Of a stretch of 64,000 bases of DNA, positions 1-10,918 are shown in pieces. Source of the stretch: Erythrobasidium yunnanense (Eukaryota; Basidiomycota; Cystobasidiomycetes; Erythrobasidiales; Erythrobasidiaceae). Location: NCBI GenBank assembly GCA_001600175.1, contig BCJC01000003.1, forward strand, positions 2,046,001 to 2,110,000, written 5' to 3'. Both the position numbers and the translations under genes were made by a program. Within the stretch, counting starts at the first letter, position 1; every line of letters begins with the position of its first letter. Below the pieces are notes generated by a model. It ran no database searches. It was not told where the DNA came from and was given only the letters and a program-made list of their open reading frames with translations.

Positions 1-205
1 CAAGATCTGACGGGTGCATGTTTGCGATACCTTCCTGCTTCTCACATCTTTCTCTCGTCATCTATTTACCAGTCGGAATAGAGATGTTCGCCAGGCCAAA
101 TTGCAATCTTCGTCGGGGCTGGGCGATGGCCTCGCATCAACAAAGGAACAACGCTGAGCTCTCGGTAGACTGCCATACGCTGGATATCAAAGGCTAAGCA
201 GAATC

Positions 206-3030
206 ATGGACGATTACCACCACCAGCGTCAGTATTCTCAGCAGGATCACGCCTACTACGAAGGTTCTGGCTACGAAGACTACGACATGGAAGCTACGCC
301 TTCTCAGCATCCGAAACCCATGAGGTCTAGATCTCAAACAAACTACTCACACGCCAGCAATGAAAGCACCTCGTCGAATCAAGAATTCATCGCTTATCGA
401 GACGAAGGCGGACCTATTGTACATGGCTTCGAATACGGGCCATACAGCTATATGACCCAACCTCAAGCTGTACAGATGGCTGCACAGCTATCTGACGATT
501 CACATCATTCGAGCGCTTCTGGATCAGGATTCAGCCAAGGTTCTGCAAGGCCCGGACAACCTTATGCAGCACACGCAATGGCGCCTCATCTGGCATATAC
601 ACATTCCAACAGTTCAGGAAGCTCTTCACAGTCGTTGAAGAAGCCAGCTTTCTACCAAGTCCCCAGCCATGCCGACTCTCAGAGGTCCGTCGCACAGACA
701 ATGACAGCCAACAACGTACAAGACACATACTTCCTCTACGACACGAAAGATTCTGAAGGAGATGACTACATGCACAACCCAAGTCCGCACGATGCGATCA
801 AAGAGAGAAGATCGTGTAGCTGGTCTTGGAGAGGAATGCTTAATATACTGGGACTCTTGCTCATAACGCTTACACTAGTGGCTATGTTTGCGGTATATCC
901 TGTTATACAGCAGGTACTGAAGTTGACTGGCGGAGTGAATGGATGGGGATTAGGCGGGACAAACTCGAGCGGACAGGTGCCAGGCAAGCTAGGATTACCC
1001 TTAGGTGTTTCACACTTTGCTGACTGAAGTATACTTCATCAGATATACAAGGTCTGCCTACACTGATCGATCAACATACACCAGACTCGGCCTATACGAG
1101 AACTGGGTTCGATGGACAGCCTTACAATCTGGTCTTCTCAGACGAGTTCGAAGTGGAAGGAAGGACATTCTTTCCGGGTGATGATCCGTATTGGGAAGCT
1201 GTAGACTTGCACTATTGGGGCACGGGCGATGCGTGAGTCTCGCCGACCCTGCTTCTGACATCTCCGCTGATAAGGATGCACTCGTAGAGAATGGTACGAC
1301 CCCGATGCAGGTATATCCTTCGTATTGTCAGAAGCCTCGAAGCAGCGACTGACGGTCAGCCTCTCCCTCGGACCGCAGTGACGACCGCGAACGGTTCTAT
1401 GGTCATTACAGTCACGGAACAGCCCATCCACGACCTCAGCTATCGTAGTGCCATGGTCCAGTCATGGAACAAGCTCTGTTTCCAAGGTGGCTACATCGAA
1501 GTTAGGATGTCTCTGCCTGGATCGCCGCAGATAGCTGGATTTTGGCCCGGTAAGCCTTCTTAATATGCTCAATGCAATGTAGGATCTTATATGAAGGGTA
1601 TGCAGGTGCTTGGACTATGGGTAATCTGGCTCGGGCTGCTTACGGTGCTACTACAGATGGTGTTTGGCCATAGTGAGTCCAACCTAAGATGCCGGTATGG
1701 CCTGTTCTCAAGGCGACTCATTTTTTGCAGCTCATACGAGGCTTGCGATATAGGAACCCTTCCCAACCAGACTACAGCAGACGGGACAGGCCCGCAAGTC
1801 GCACTGACTTCCGGCGCAGGCGGGGGCACGCTCTCCTACCAACCAGGGCAGAAATTATCCGCATGTACATGTAAAGGCGAAGAACATCCTGGTCCCAATG
1901 TCAAGACTGGAAGAGGCGGTCCGGAGATCGATATTCTGGAAGCACAAATTGACTTTGGAGAGGCTAAAAGAAGTGGTGCGAGTTCACAGTCGGCTCAGAT
2001 GGCGCCTTATGGTCAGTTGTGATTCTCAATTGTAGTGGATGCGCATTGCTGACATTGGCACTCGCAGATACTGGCTACAACTGGGGACAGAGCGCAGCCG
2101 TGATACATGACGATCAGTATGCTTTTCCAGCACCTGTTACACTTTCGAGACCCTGACATATACCACTTTCTCAGGACGCGATTTAGTATGTGATCCCTCC
2201 AACAAAGCAAGTCTTTGCTTTCCATCCTGAATATTCTCCTACAGATTCCTACAAAGGCGGTGTATATCAAGAAGCACTCTCCGCAGTGACAGTCATTGAT
2301 GACGATGACTACGAGATCAATGGCGGATTCGGCAGGGTACGTTAATCGTCCTTCGCCAGAAGAAGACTCAAGCTGACAGTAAAGCGCAGTTCGGCTTCGA
2401 GTATATCCCTGGCGGTAACAGCGATGCATACGTGACCTGGGCCTACGTAAGCTACGCTTGAACGTGAAATCCTTCCGTTCAAGACTGACGACTTTAATCG
2501 ACAGAATGGTAAACAAACCTGGACACTGCCCGCTGCCAGTGTGAGTAGCTGACATACTCTCCGAATACAATGGTGCTAAAATCGTACCTTATGCAGATTG
2601 GACCGGACCTGCAAGCGGGTATCTCACAACGTATTATCTCGGAAGAGCCGATGTCCATCAACCTCAATTTGGCGATAGCGACCAGTTTCCAGAATGTAAG
2701 GAGTATCTTCTATTAGAAGAGGTTCTTGTCTGAAGCTATCTTTTCTTGATGTACAGGTCGAATGGGACCAGCTACCTTTTCCCTCCAAGATGCGGATAGA
2801 CTATGTCCGCGTCTATCAGCGAGAAGGCCAGACTAGGCTAGGGTGTGATCCGGATGACCATCCTACTGCCGACTATATTGCAAAGTACGCTACCTACACT
2901 TGCTTAGCGCGGACGCAGACTGATAACATGTCTGAACAGGCATCTCGAAGCATACACTAATCCTAATGTAACGACATGGAAGCAAGCAGGCTATGACTTC
3001 CCTAAAAACAGCATGCTGGACCAATGCTAG
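206..3030 (+). CDS. KRE6: KRE6/SKN1-type beta-glucan synthesis protein (GH16 fold), 14 exons
   Basis: Type II membrane protein of the Kre6/Skn1 family, needed for cell-wall beta-1,6-glucan assembly in the secretory pathway. Exons: 206-1004, 1043-1232, 1288-1310, 1379-1549, 1606-1672, 1731-2011, 2068-2116, 2175-2185, 2245-2336, 2390-2446, 2505-2540, 2597-2695, 2757-2884, 2940-3030; these sum to 697 residues, close to yeast Kre6 (720). Residues 1-205 are a Ser/Gln/His-rich cytoplasmic tail, about 210-231 a single membrane anchor, and the rest the lumenal SKN1 domain. The GH16 acidic signature EIDILE lies at about 482-487, with family blocks such as [29 protein letters not shown] and [14 protein letters not shown]. 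Start is the first ATG in the frame. Intron 1 is only 38 nt and exon 8 only 11 nt; these are the least certain joins. Family certain; substrate role inferred from yeast. Confidence 0.93.
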
Positions 3031-3480
3031 TCAAGCCACAGTCTCTTTATGTATGTAGCCTTTATGTTCTAGAAGTACCTTCAAGATTCAAGTATTGTAT
3101 TAGTAGATCCTTGTTTCGAGCGCCATGCGTCGACAGCGCAATGCCAGCTTGTCAGTGATAAGATTCTGTGCGATACGTAGATTGCATCTGAGAAAAGTGT
3201 TTCCATACGAGACTGCCCGATGAAACCAAGGATACAGCATAGTGAAGATTTTCTAGAATATGCACTGAGGTAAAGTAGAAGGGCGAGTAAGTCGACCGAC
3301 AGTATTATGAGTGTTGAGTAGTATGTCCATTGTCCTTAAGCACGGAGGCATCGGAAGCTGTCGAGTCTGTGAGAACTGCGGAAGAGAGGAAGAATCAATC
3401 TTCAGGTGCAAAGTTGCTGCGCCTAAAGTCTAGACATGTCAGCATTAGAGAGCTTTGCTTGGGCTTGTGCGTGAGAAGAC
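3031..3480. other. Convergent intergenic region
   Basis: Space between the 3' ends of KRE6 (+) and the BET gene (-). It must hold both 3' UTRs and terminators. I see no credible ORF, RNA gene or repeat in it. Confidence 0.7.
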
Positions 3481-6400
3481 TCACTCAGACTCAGACTCCG
3501 AAGCATCTTCATCTTCTTCCTCGCTTGACGAGCTAGCAACATCTCCACGACCGCCTTGCTGTGCGCCGCCAGCGGCCTGATCGCCATCCATAGGAGGAGC
3601 AGCTAGACCTGCATTTGCGCCCATTGAAGCACCGAGGGTGCCAGGTGGCAGCTGGCCACCACCTTCCATAGCATCCAATTGCGCTTGGAGCAAGTTGATA
3701 CGCTCCTCCTCTGCTACTTCGTCGACACCGCGATTCCTGCCCTTCGGCTTGTTCTTCTTCGGCTTAAGCTGCCTGCCTTTGCCGACAGGGTGTACAGCGA
3801 ATTCGTAGAGCTTGAGGAGAGTACGTTGATCTAGCATGTCGATATCCAGCTCGATCTCCTTGTTCTCGTCTGCCAGAAGTTCAGGTGCGGAATTTCGGAT
3901 GATCTCGACGACTTTGTCCAGCTTAGGTCCATCGAACTCTTGGATCTTCTCTGCGAGTTCTCTCTTCATGTCGAATGTGACACTGACCATAGGGTCGGCA
4001 GGGGCATCAGGCTCTTCATAGTCTGAATCGCCGCCTCGAGATTGAGGTTCCCAGTCTGTATCGCCTCTAGCCATAGAAGAACGCTTGGTGGTACGTGGCT
4101 TCGGCGGTGCGGGAGGAGCTGATGTAGATGCTCCAAGAGATGCGTCGGACTTCCGCTTGGGAGCAGAAGGTGGTTTGGGTTGACGAGGAGCGGGAGGAGG
4201 TCGTGGTGCTTTCTGAACAGGTGCAGGTGCAGGTGGAGAAGGCATCTGCATCTGCATAGAGACTGGAGACATCTGCATAGGCTGCATGCCCATCTGCATG
4301 GACATGGGACCTGGTCCGCCGTATGAAGGTGGTCTGTTCATCCTTGCCTTCGCCTTCATCATTTCCAAGTTGCCGGTAAGGAGCTCGAGCTGACGCTGCA
4401 TAAGGTGAATCTGCTCGCTATCGAAGCCAGACTCGTTGTAATCGTCTTCGTAGCCGCCGTTGTAGCCTCCGCCCCAGTGATTGCTTTGCGGATGTGGTAG
4501 CTCTCGCCATTTCTCGTAGAATGCTTGCTGAAGCTGTTCACCCATCTTGTGAACGGGAGTCATGGGAGGGTTGTAGGTGAAGCAATTGTTGATGAGGAGT
4601 TTGAAGTCGTTCTCGAATGAAGCGGCGTTGGGGTAGTGACCTGCGTCAAGCTTCCTCTTCATTGTTCCGAGATCGATAGGACGGCGAATGACTTTCGGGT
4701 AATCAGGGATACCGAGGGCCATGTAGTCTGCAAGCCCAGATGGCGTTAGTACAAACTCCTGTCTGGGTATCTTCGACGGTATGCGCTTACCAACTGGCTC
4801 GTAGAAAGGATAAGCGAAACTCTGATGCTGCTTCTTGAACAGTTCCTTGATGACTTCTTTGCAGAACTTGAGCTGCGTGCCATTAAAGTCCATTGAGCCA
4901 CCTCCATTCTGCATGCCCTGCATATGTTGCATCTGCTGAAGCATGTATGACTGCTGCTGCTGCATCTGCTGAATCTGCGAGTTTCCTCCGTATCCACCCG
5001 AAGAGCCCATCATCCCTCCTGACATGTTTCCACCGTATCCGGTAGAGCCTGAGAGAGCAGGGTTCTTGCCCTTCTTTTTCTGAGCAGCAAGCTGGGCAGA
5101 CCGAGAGCTGCCTCCCGTGCTGGGACCATAGTCATCATAGTCTGCTTCGTAGGCTGCCGCTCGTCCGCTGCCTGATGTTCGACCGCCGCCAGCTGTTGAG
5201 GAGCGGCGAGCTTTCTTTGAGCTCTTCTTCTCCGCTGCTGGCGATTCGCTCCGTTTCTGGATGGCGATCTGAACAGGTGACAAACTTAGCGATGGTCCAA
5301 CAGAAGGTAAAGAGAATGATTACACACCTGCTCGAGCGTAGGCATCTTTGCATTCTGCTTTTCGAAGACGACAGAGAGGTTCTTTGCCATAGCGGTGATA
5401 GGGTTATCCGGACCGTTAAAGGTGACACAGTTATCCCAGATCAACCTCACGTCCGCCGCAAAGTCGTCCGCCTTTTCATATTGGTTCTGAACGAGCTTTC
5501 TGTCGACTGTTCCGAGATCCATGGGGTGCGTGATAATTTGGGTGTAGTGGGGGATACCGAGCGCTACTGGGTCGACAGGCTGGAGGAAAGGTGCTGCCTC
5601 GGACTTCTTCTTGATCTGGCGGAGGATCGCTTGGGCGTATTTGATCTGCTCTTTCGGCATACCGGTCGGCTGTTGAGGCTGAGGTGCAGCGAGAGCACCA
5701 GGTTGTTGGCCGTCAATGTTTGCTGGCGACTCGACCTGAGAGCAAAAGAAGATTAGCAAGCGTAATCGATACCGAGCTCGGGAAACGCACCCTTGACGAC
5801 TCTCCATCTTTCTGATCCTGCTGCATATCCAAGCTTTGATCAATCATACTCTGATCCAGCATCGACGAATCTCCTTGATCAAATGCATTCTGGTATGACT
5901 GCTGGTTTTGCTGTCCGAACCCTTGTTGTTGCTGCTGATAAGGCTGTTGTTGCTGCGGCTGGCTCGAAGAAGGGTTGAGGAGAGCATCAACCGGCATGCC
6001 ATGCTGCTGTTGTTGTCCCGCCGGCTGATCAAACTGGTTAAGCGATGATTGGGTTTCTTCAGCTTTGGGGAAGCCAGCTGCTGACATTGCGCTTTGAAAG
6101 GCATGCTGATCCTCCGTTTCTGGCGACACTTTCTGGCGCTTGAATGTAGGTTCGATGACATCGCCTTGGTAGGGGAGTGATTGAGCGGAGTTGTCGGGCT
6201 CGAAAGGACGTTTTGCCAAAGATGGGGAGATCTCAGGTGGTGCTACGAGATCAGGGTGAGTAGGAGGGAAAGAGGTGGAAGCATCGCTGGCATGTCCGTT
6301 CTGTTGTGGCTGCGCTTGCTGTTGCGGCTGGCTGTCGTGTGTAGGGAAAGCTTGGAAAGAAGAAGAGGAGGAGGTGGTTGGCTGTCCTGACGGCTCGTAG

Positions 6401-7386
6401 GCCGATTCTTGGTCTGCAGACTGCTGCACTTGCTGAGCAGCGGGAATAGCAGCTTCTGGCCCCGCTTGACTCAGATCTGTCGAAGCAACAGAATGGTTGA
6501 CGAGCTGAGATGGTAGAGGTGCTGGATCTTGCGGTAACGAATCCATAGAAGGTGAGAAAGATGGTTGTGAAGGAAGAGGTGGAAGTGAAGAGGCAGGCGC
6601 TTGGTGCTGCTGTTGCTGCTCTGGCTGAGGCGTTGTTTGCTGCTGAGCTTGCGTCTGGCCTGGATGCAGCTGTGACACTGTTGCTTGTTCTGATGCCTGA
6701 GAGTGTGAATCAAGAGGTTGAGGAATAGTCTGCTGAGACTCTGCTGGAGGTTGTATCGAGTGGGCTTGAGAGATAGAAGCATTGTCAGAAGGGAAAGGTG
6801 GGAGAGACGAAGGCTTGGGAGATAGAGAGAGCGGTGCTGTCGACTCTGCACCAGGAGCAGGAGGCATAGCTTCGCCTTGCTCAGGCTCTCCTGCTGCTTT
6901 CGGTGCTTCTGCTGCAGGCTGGTCGATATCGAACGACATGGGTGGTACCTGCTCTCCCTCGTTTCCTGTGAGATTCGCTACTCTCCCATAGTCTACACCC
7001 ACTCCTGCTCCATTTCCATGAGGATTCTCGCTGCTGCCTTCCAGCTCTTGAGTATACCCGTTTGTGTGAGGAAGATCTCCCGTATCGAGCCTGTCATCCA
7101 CCGCTGCCATGGCTGCATCTCCTACACCACCTGCACCAGACATCATTGCATCTGCAGGCTTTGTCGCTGGCGTATCTTGTGCTTGCTCAGCTTGCATTGG
7201 GATGCTCTGCTTTATCGCTGCTCCTTCGACGCCAGCTGCAGGCATAGGCGGTCCTCCAGCAGCTTCTTCCTTCTCAAGGCTTTCTTCTGCTTCTTGCTGT
7301 TGTGGAGGTATCTGCTGCTGTTGCTGTTGGGTACCCTCATTTCCCAGAGCTTCAGAAGCCAGGGCCGACAGGGCGTCGGTGCTCAT
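3481..7386 (-). CDS. BDF1: BET-family double bromodomain protein (Bdf1-like)
   Basis: Nuclear reader of acetylated histones that supports TFIID-dependent transcription in yeast. Four exons on the minus strand: 7386-5791, 5735-5328, 5268-4791, 4727-3481, giving 1242 residues. The first ~550 residues are Gln/Pro/Ser-rich and disordered. Bromodomain 1 lies at about 558-660 (PMDLGTVDRKL, WDNCVTFNGPDNP) and bromodomain 2 at about 800-905 (PIDLGTMKRKL, INNCFTYNPP), both with the acetyl-lysine-binding Asn. A NET domain follows at about 1075-1140, and the tail is a Ser/Glu-rich acidic stretch typical of BET proteins. The intron 4790-4728 is 63 nt and stop-free, so the uninterrupted frame hides it. 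Removing it restores the normal ZA loop (EPVDYMALGIPDYP), and it has a GTACTAACG branch site. Longer N-terminus than yeast Bdf1 (686). Confidence 0.93.
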
Positions 7387-8095
7387 GGCCAGGCAGGTTT
7401 CAAAGGAGTGTGAGAAGTGTTAGGAACACTTTTACTTGTTTTATCTTGAATCTTGTAAAGCCTTGATGACCTTTTCCTTGAAATTCTTCAATCTCCCTTG
7501 AGCCCCTATTCGAAATTCCAAAGCGAAGACAAGGAGAGGTCGAAGACGGTTTAGGCCGAAAACGGCGAGCATTGGTGGCAAAAAATCGAAATGCGCTAGA
7601 GAACGAAACAAGCAGGAATAGCAGCAGGAGTATGGCTGTTGAACACATCTAATCATGCTTGTTGTACTCGCAACATCGCTGCGTAGATGCTCGTCTTTCT
7701 GGCGTCAAGAACGGACAATCCCCGCACCTCCCAGCCTTCCTCGAGCTGAAGAGTTTGCAAAACATCGTCTGATAGCGTATCCGAGCATATGCGATGGTAG
7801 AGTACATGTATATAAAGCTACTGAGCGTTCTTGAGACCGCCAAAGACCGACTTCAGCCCAAAGTGGTGATTTGCCACCCGCTGCTGTTGCTCGACGTCTG
7901 CTTGTTCTGAGACGCGTGAAGAAGCGAACAATACTGGGAGAGACTATCATCAAGCTGCAAACGAGTGTGTGCGAGCGAGATTGCTAGATCGACCTGTCAC
8001 AAAGTCCAGCAGACAAGTTGGTCATCGATCTTCGCGACATTGCTGAACACTGCTGAGCACTATATACAGCTCGATATAAGCATCGTAGACGTCCT
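7387..8095. promoter_or_regulatory. Divergent promoter region, BET gene / 8.1-kb gene
   Basis: Shared 5' region of the BET gene (-) and the small + strand gene. TATA-like runs (tatatac, gatataag) lie 20-40 bp before the ATG at 8096. Small ORFs here (for example at 7400-7950) have no recognisable content. No repeats seen. Confidence 0.45.
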
Positions 8096-8593
8096 ATGGC
8101 TGCGCGACCTCCGACTCCTGATGAAAGAGACCATGCTCAGAGGTATCGCATACTCTACTGCGTGCGATCGCATGATATGATGCTGATTCTGAACACTGTC
8201 AACAGGATGGCACGTCTCGACAATCGTAGAGCTTTTCCGCCAGTCGTACCTCAGAATCCAGAGGACAGGCTGCAGCGCAGAGCGTTTCCAGTCCTGTTGC
8301 CCGACAAAGATCCGCCCAAATGGAGTGCAGAGGATGAACGAGATGCTCGCGAGCTGCCCAAAGTCAAGAAGCCGGTCCTACGAGACGTTAAAGACATGGA
8401 TCTGGAGATCAGGATGTCCGGAAAGCTGCCCGAAGTTGAGAGAAAGGAGCTTGAAGGTAGACTGAGGTACCTTGGCGAGGAGGCAGAGAAAGCTCGCAGA
8501 GTTGCAGATGAAAAGGCAGAGCTTCATGAACGGGTAAGGGAAGAGATTCGAGAAAGAGTGCCGTCTCCTCCTCCTCCTCCAGCATCAGCTTAG
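8096..8593 (+). CDS. Small charged protein, unrecognised
   Basis: Two exons, 8096-8142 and 8206-8593, giving 144 residues. The 63-nt intron 8143-8205 (GTATCG..AACAG) keeps frame, so an unspliced 165-residue reading is also open. I prefer splicing because of the clear GT..AG ends and a TGATTCTGAAC branch-like site. The product starts MAARPPTPDERDHAQRMARL, is rich in Arg, Glu, Asp and Pro, has a predicted helical second half (residues 70-130, heptad-like Leu/Arg/Glu), and ends in a proline run. No membrane segment or known motif. It ends only 17 bp before the next ATG (8611), so the two genes are packed tightly in tandem. Function unknown. Confidence 0.6.
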   Translation: MAARPPTPDERDHAQRYRILYCVRSHDMMLILNTVNRMARLDNRRAFPPVVPQNPEDRLQRRAFPVLLPDKDPPKWSAEDERDARELPKVKKPVLRDVKDMDLEIRMSGKLPEVERKELEGRLRYLGEEAEKARRVADEKAELHERVREEIRERVPSPPPPPASA

Positions 8594-8610
8594 CTTGTAA
8601 CCAATTCGAA

Positions 8611-10732
8611 ATGAGCTCAGACCTCTCTGCGAGCCAAACAATGGAGGACGACGACGACGTTTACTCCCAGTTCGATTTTGCTCCTGATATCGTTGCTGCT
8701 GTCAGGTTCGCGTGATTGTCGTGGTTGTGATCTGCTTACAGGTATACTGATGCGACGTTGCTGCAGCGAGGACACGCGGCCCGTGCTTGAGCAGCGCATG
8801 GCCGTCAAAGCCCAGCTCAAAGCGATGATCGAGTTTCAGATGAACGATAAAAACTACACCTCAATCCAGCAGGCCCAGAAGGCCGGCGAAGCTCCTCCTG
8901 CTGAGAGTCCTACTCGCCTTGCGCACGGAGCGAGCAAATATAGGGCCGAGGACTTTCTCAAAGAGTTTGGCGCCGATTTCGCCAAACATCTGGGCCGGCA
9001 GTTTGTCCCTACGTATCTGTATTCGTCAGACTGGCGAGCGGCCTATCGGGACGCAGATCTTGATCCAGTGCATTACGACTTCTTCAGGGACAATCGATTC
9101 AAGTTTGACGATGATTTCCTCATCTTCTATTGCCATGAATGGTCCGAGGGCTCCCCGAAGTGGATCGCGTCGAAGTGGTCGAAGACGCCAGCTTTCGAGG
9201 ACGACCCGAGGGAGCGTCTGTCGCTCATGCACTATGTGAGACGAGAGTGGGGATATGAGAATAAGCTCTTTTCCGTTCTCAAGCGCGACTTGAAGAAGGC
9301 GCTGTACGAGCTGTGGAAAGGTCCGCGACCTCTTCCTGGTCTGCCAGATCATATTCAGACAATTTGGAATGTGTCGGATCTCAGCGAGAACCCAGCCTTG
9401 TCGCCTATCGATTGCAAAGCCATTCGTATCTTGACCCAGGCAATGGAGATTGGTGCCCCTAATCAGTATACGAATCCTCTTCGCCAGTATCGATACGAAG
9501 GTGTCCCTATAAAGGAGTCCAAGGTCATCGAAGAGCTTTGCGAACGCATCGCTGAATCTGCTCGAGCTTTGATCGCGTTGGCAGAGGTTCACTGCTACAA
9601 AGTCATGCGCGGCTTGCAGGATACCGAGCGCATCCTACCTATCGTCGGTACTCCAGAGACGAATCGCTTGGAGCCTGATGAGTACACGGCCAAGCTGCCA
9701 GCTTGGACCGAGCCAGACAGGAAGGACGGCAACCTTGAGGCCTGGGCAGCAGAGGCTAGAAAGGAGATCGAGTCCTGGAAGGCCGGTCGTGATCTCGAGA
9801 TGGACAGGATCGTATCGGAGCTTGCGAGAGTACCGGAGATGATTCGGCAGCTATCAGACGAGCCAGCACCCGAGAGCAGCGATGGCTCGACGTCCAAGCT
9901 CGTCTCAGGTATCGAGGCTATTACTCACATGACGCGCAGCTACGTCAATCCTACAGGAGAGGGCAGCTTTTCCATTCCTCTCCTGCGGGCCAGCGTCGAT
10001 GCGCTGCGCGAGATCTCCAAGATGGTACCAGAGAAGGACAGCCATACTACTGAGCTCGTCTTGACGATGGTAGTGCTGTGCTTGGTCGGTTGCAGCCAGA
10101 CCGAGGACTTCACAGTCTGGTTGGCTCTGACAGACTTTGCAATCAGACTCCTTGTCAAAGACAGTGCGGAGGATGGAGCGCCCGAAGACGCGATGACCTA
10201 CGATGAGCTCGTCGTCCTGACTAGACATGTCGTGCCTACCTTATACGGCGCAGTCGACAGTCTGGCTGTTCAGCGCCATAACGTAAAGCGCGCACAGGAT
10301 ACGAAGACGTCGGACGATCTTCTTCGCTCCAAGCTCGCGTTCTTCACAGCTACATACATCGGCCAGATCTGCCCGATGTGCGGAATCGATACCTGTCAGA
10401 ATGAGCTGCCGAAGAATGAAGGAGGAGTGATGGGAGACGTCTTCCTCAAGTGCTCGTGCTACAACTACGAGTCGATGATTGGAGCTGCGCGATACCGCGG
10501 TACAGGCTATTCGCCAAATTCAAGCTTCAAGTGCTTAGCCCTCTTCTTCGAATACTATCCACACAAGCAGCTCACCTCGCTCTACTCGCTCACGTCCATT
10601 ACGGGATCCAAAGGATGCAAGAATCTGCGAAAGGTCTGCGGAGGAAATCAAGGATGGCAAGGTAGGCTGGCTAGAGATCCAGAGAAGTATGCAGCGGAGA
10701 GCGAGATTCCGAAGTTCTACGTAGAAGGCTGA
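8611..10732 (+). CDS. Unrecognised 686-residue protein with C-terminal Cys cluster
   Basis: Two exons: 8611-8705 and 8767-10732, joined over a 61-nt intron (GTTCGC..GCTGCAG, branch TACTGATG). A second in-frame ATG lies at 8641. The N-terminus is acidic (MEDDDD). The middle is mostly helical and charged. A possible zinc site sits near residues 570-610 with CPMCGIDTC followed by KCSC. The C-terminus is basic and rich in Lys/Gly. No membrane segments or signal peptide. I do not recognise a family. The 3' part (from about 10255) is the left edge of the tandem duplication: a decayed copy of the Cys-rich end lies at 17098-17463. It sits directly upstream of another orphan gene. Coding status is supported by the long open frame with strong codon regularity. 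Confidence 0.72.
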
Positions 10733-10918
10733 ACGTGGGATAGGTGATGAGCTGCTTCTTACTGCGAGATTGCAATGCCAATAATGGTTGCGAGATGAGA
10801 GAGCTTTGCGCTTGACAGTTTTGACATTTTCGTGGTGCTTCGGAAATTGCGGAAAGAGAGTCTGACATCAGCCCACCTAAAGTCCGCAGTCTATCACCGG
10901 GAGACATCAGCAGTCATA

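Noticed and set aside
2286-2300. GTGACAGTCATTGA in KRE6, like part of the 19-bp motif
   Set aside because: It is inside an exon, encodes the family sequence VTVID and lacks the CCACTA half; taken as chance.
9026-9592. 188-codon minus-strand open frame
   Set aside because: Antisense shadow of the 8.6-10.7 kb gene, which has the better codon pattern and a sensible start and splice.
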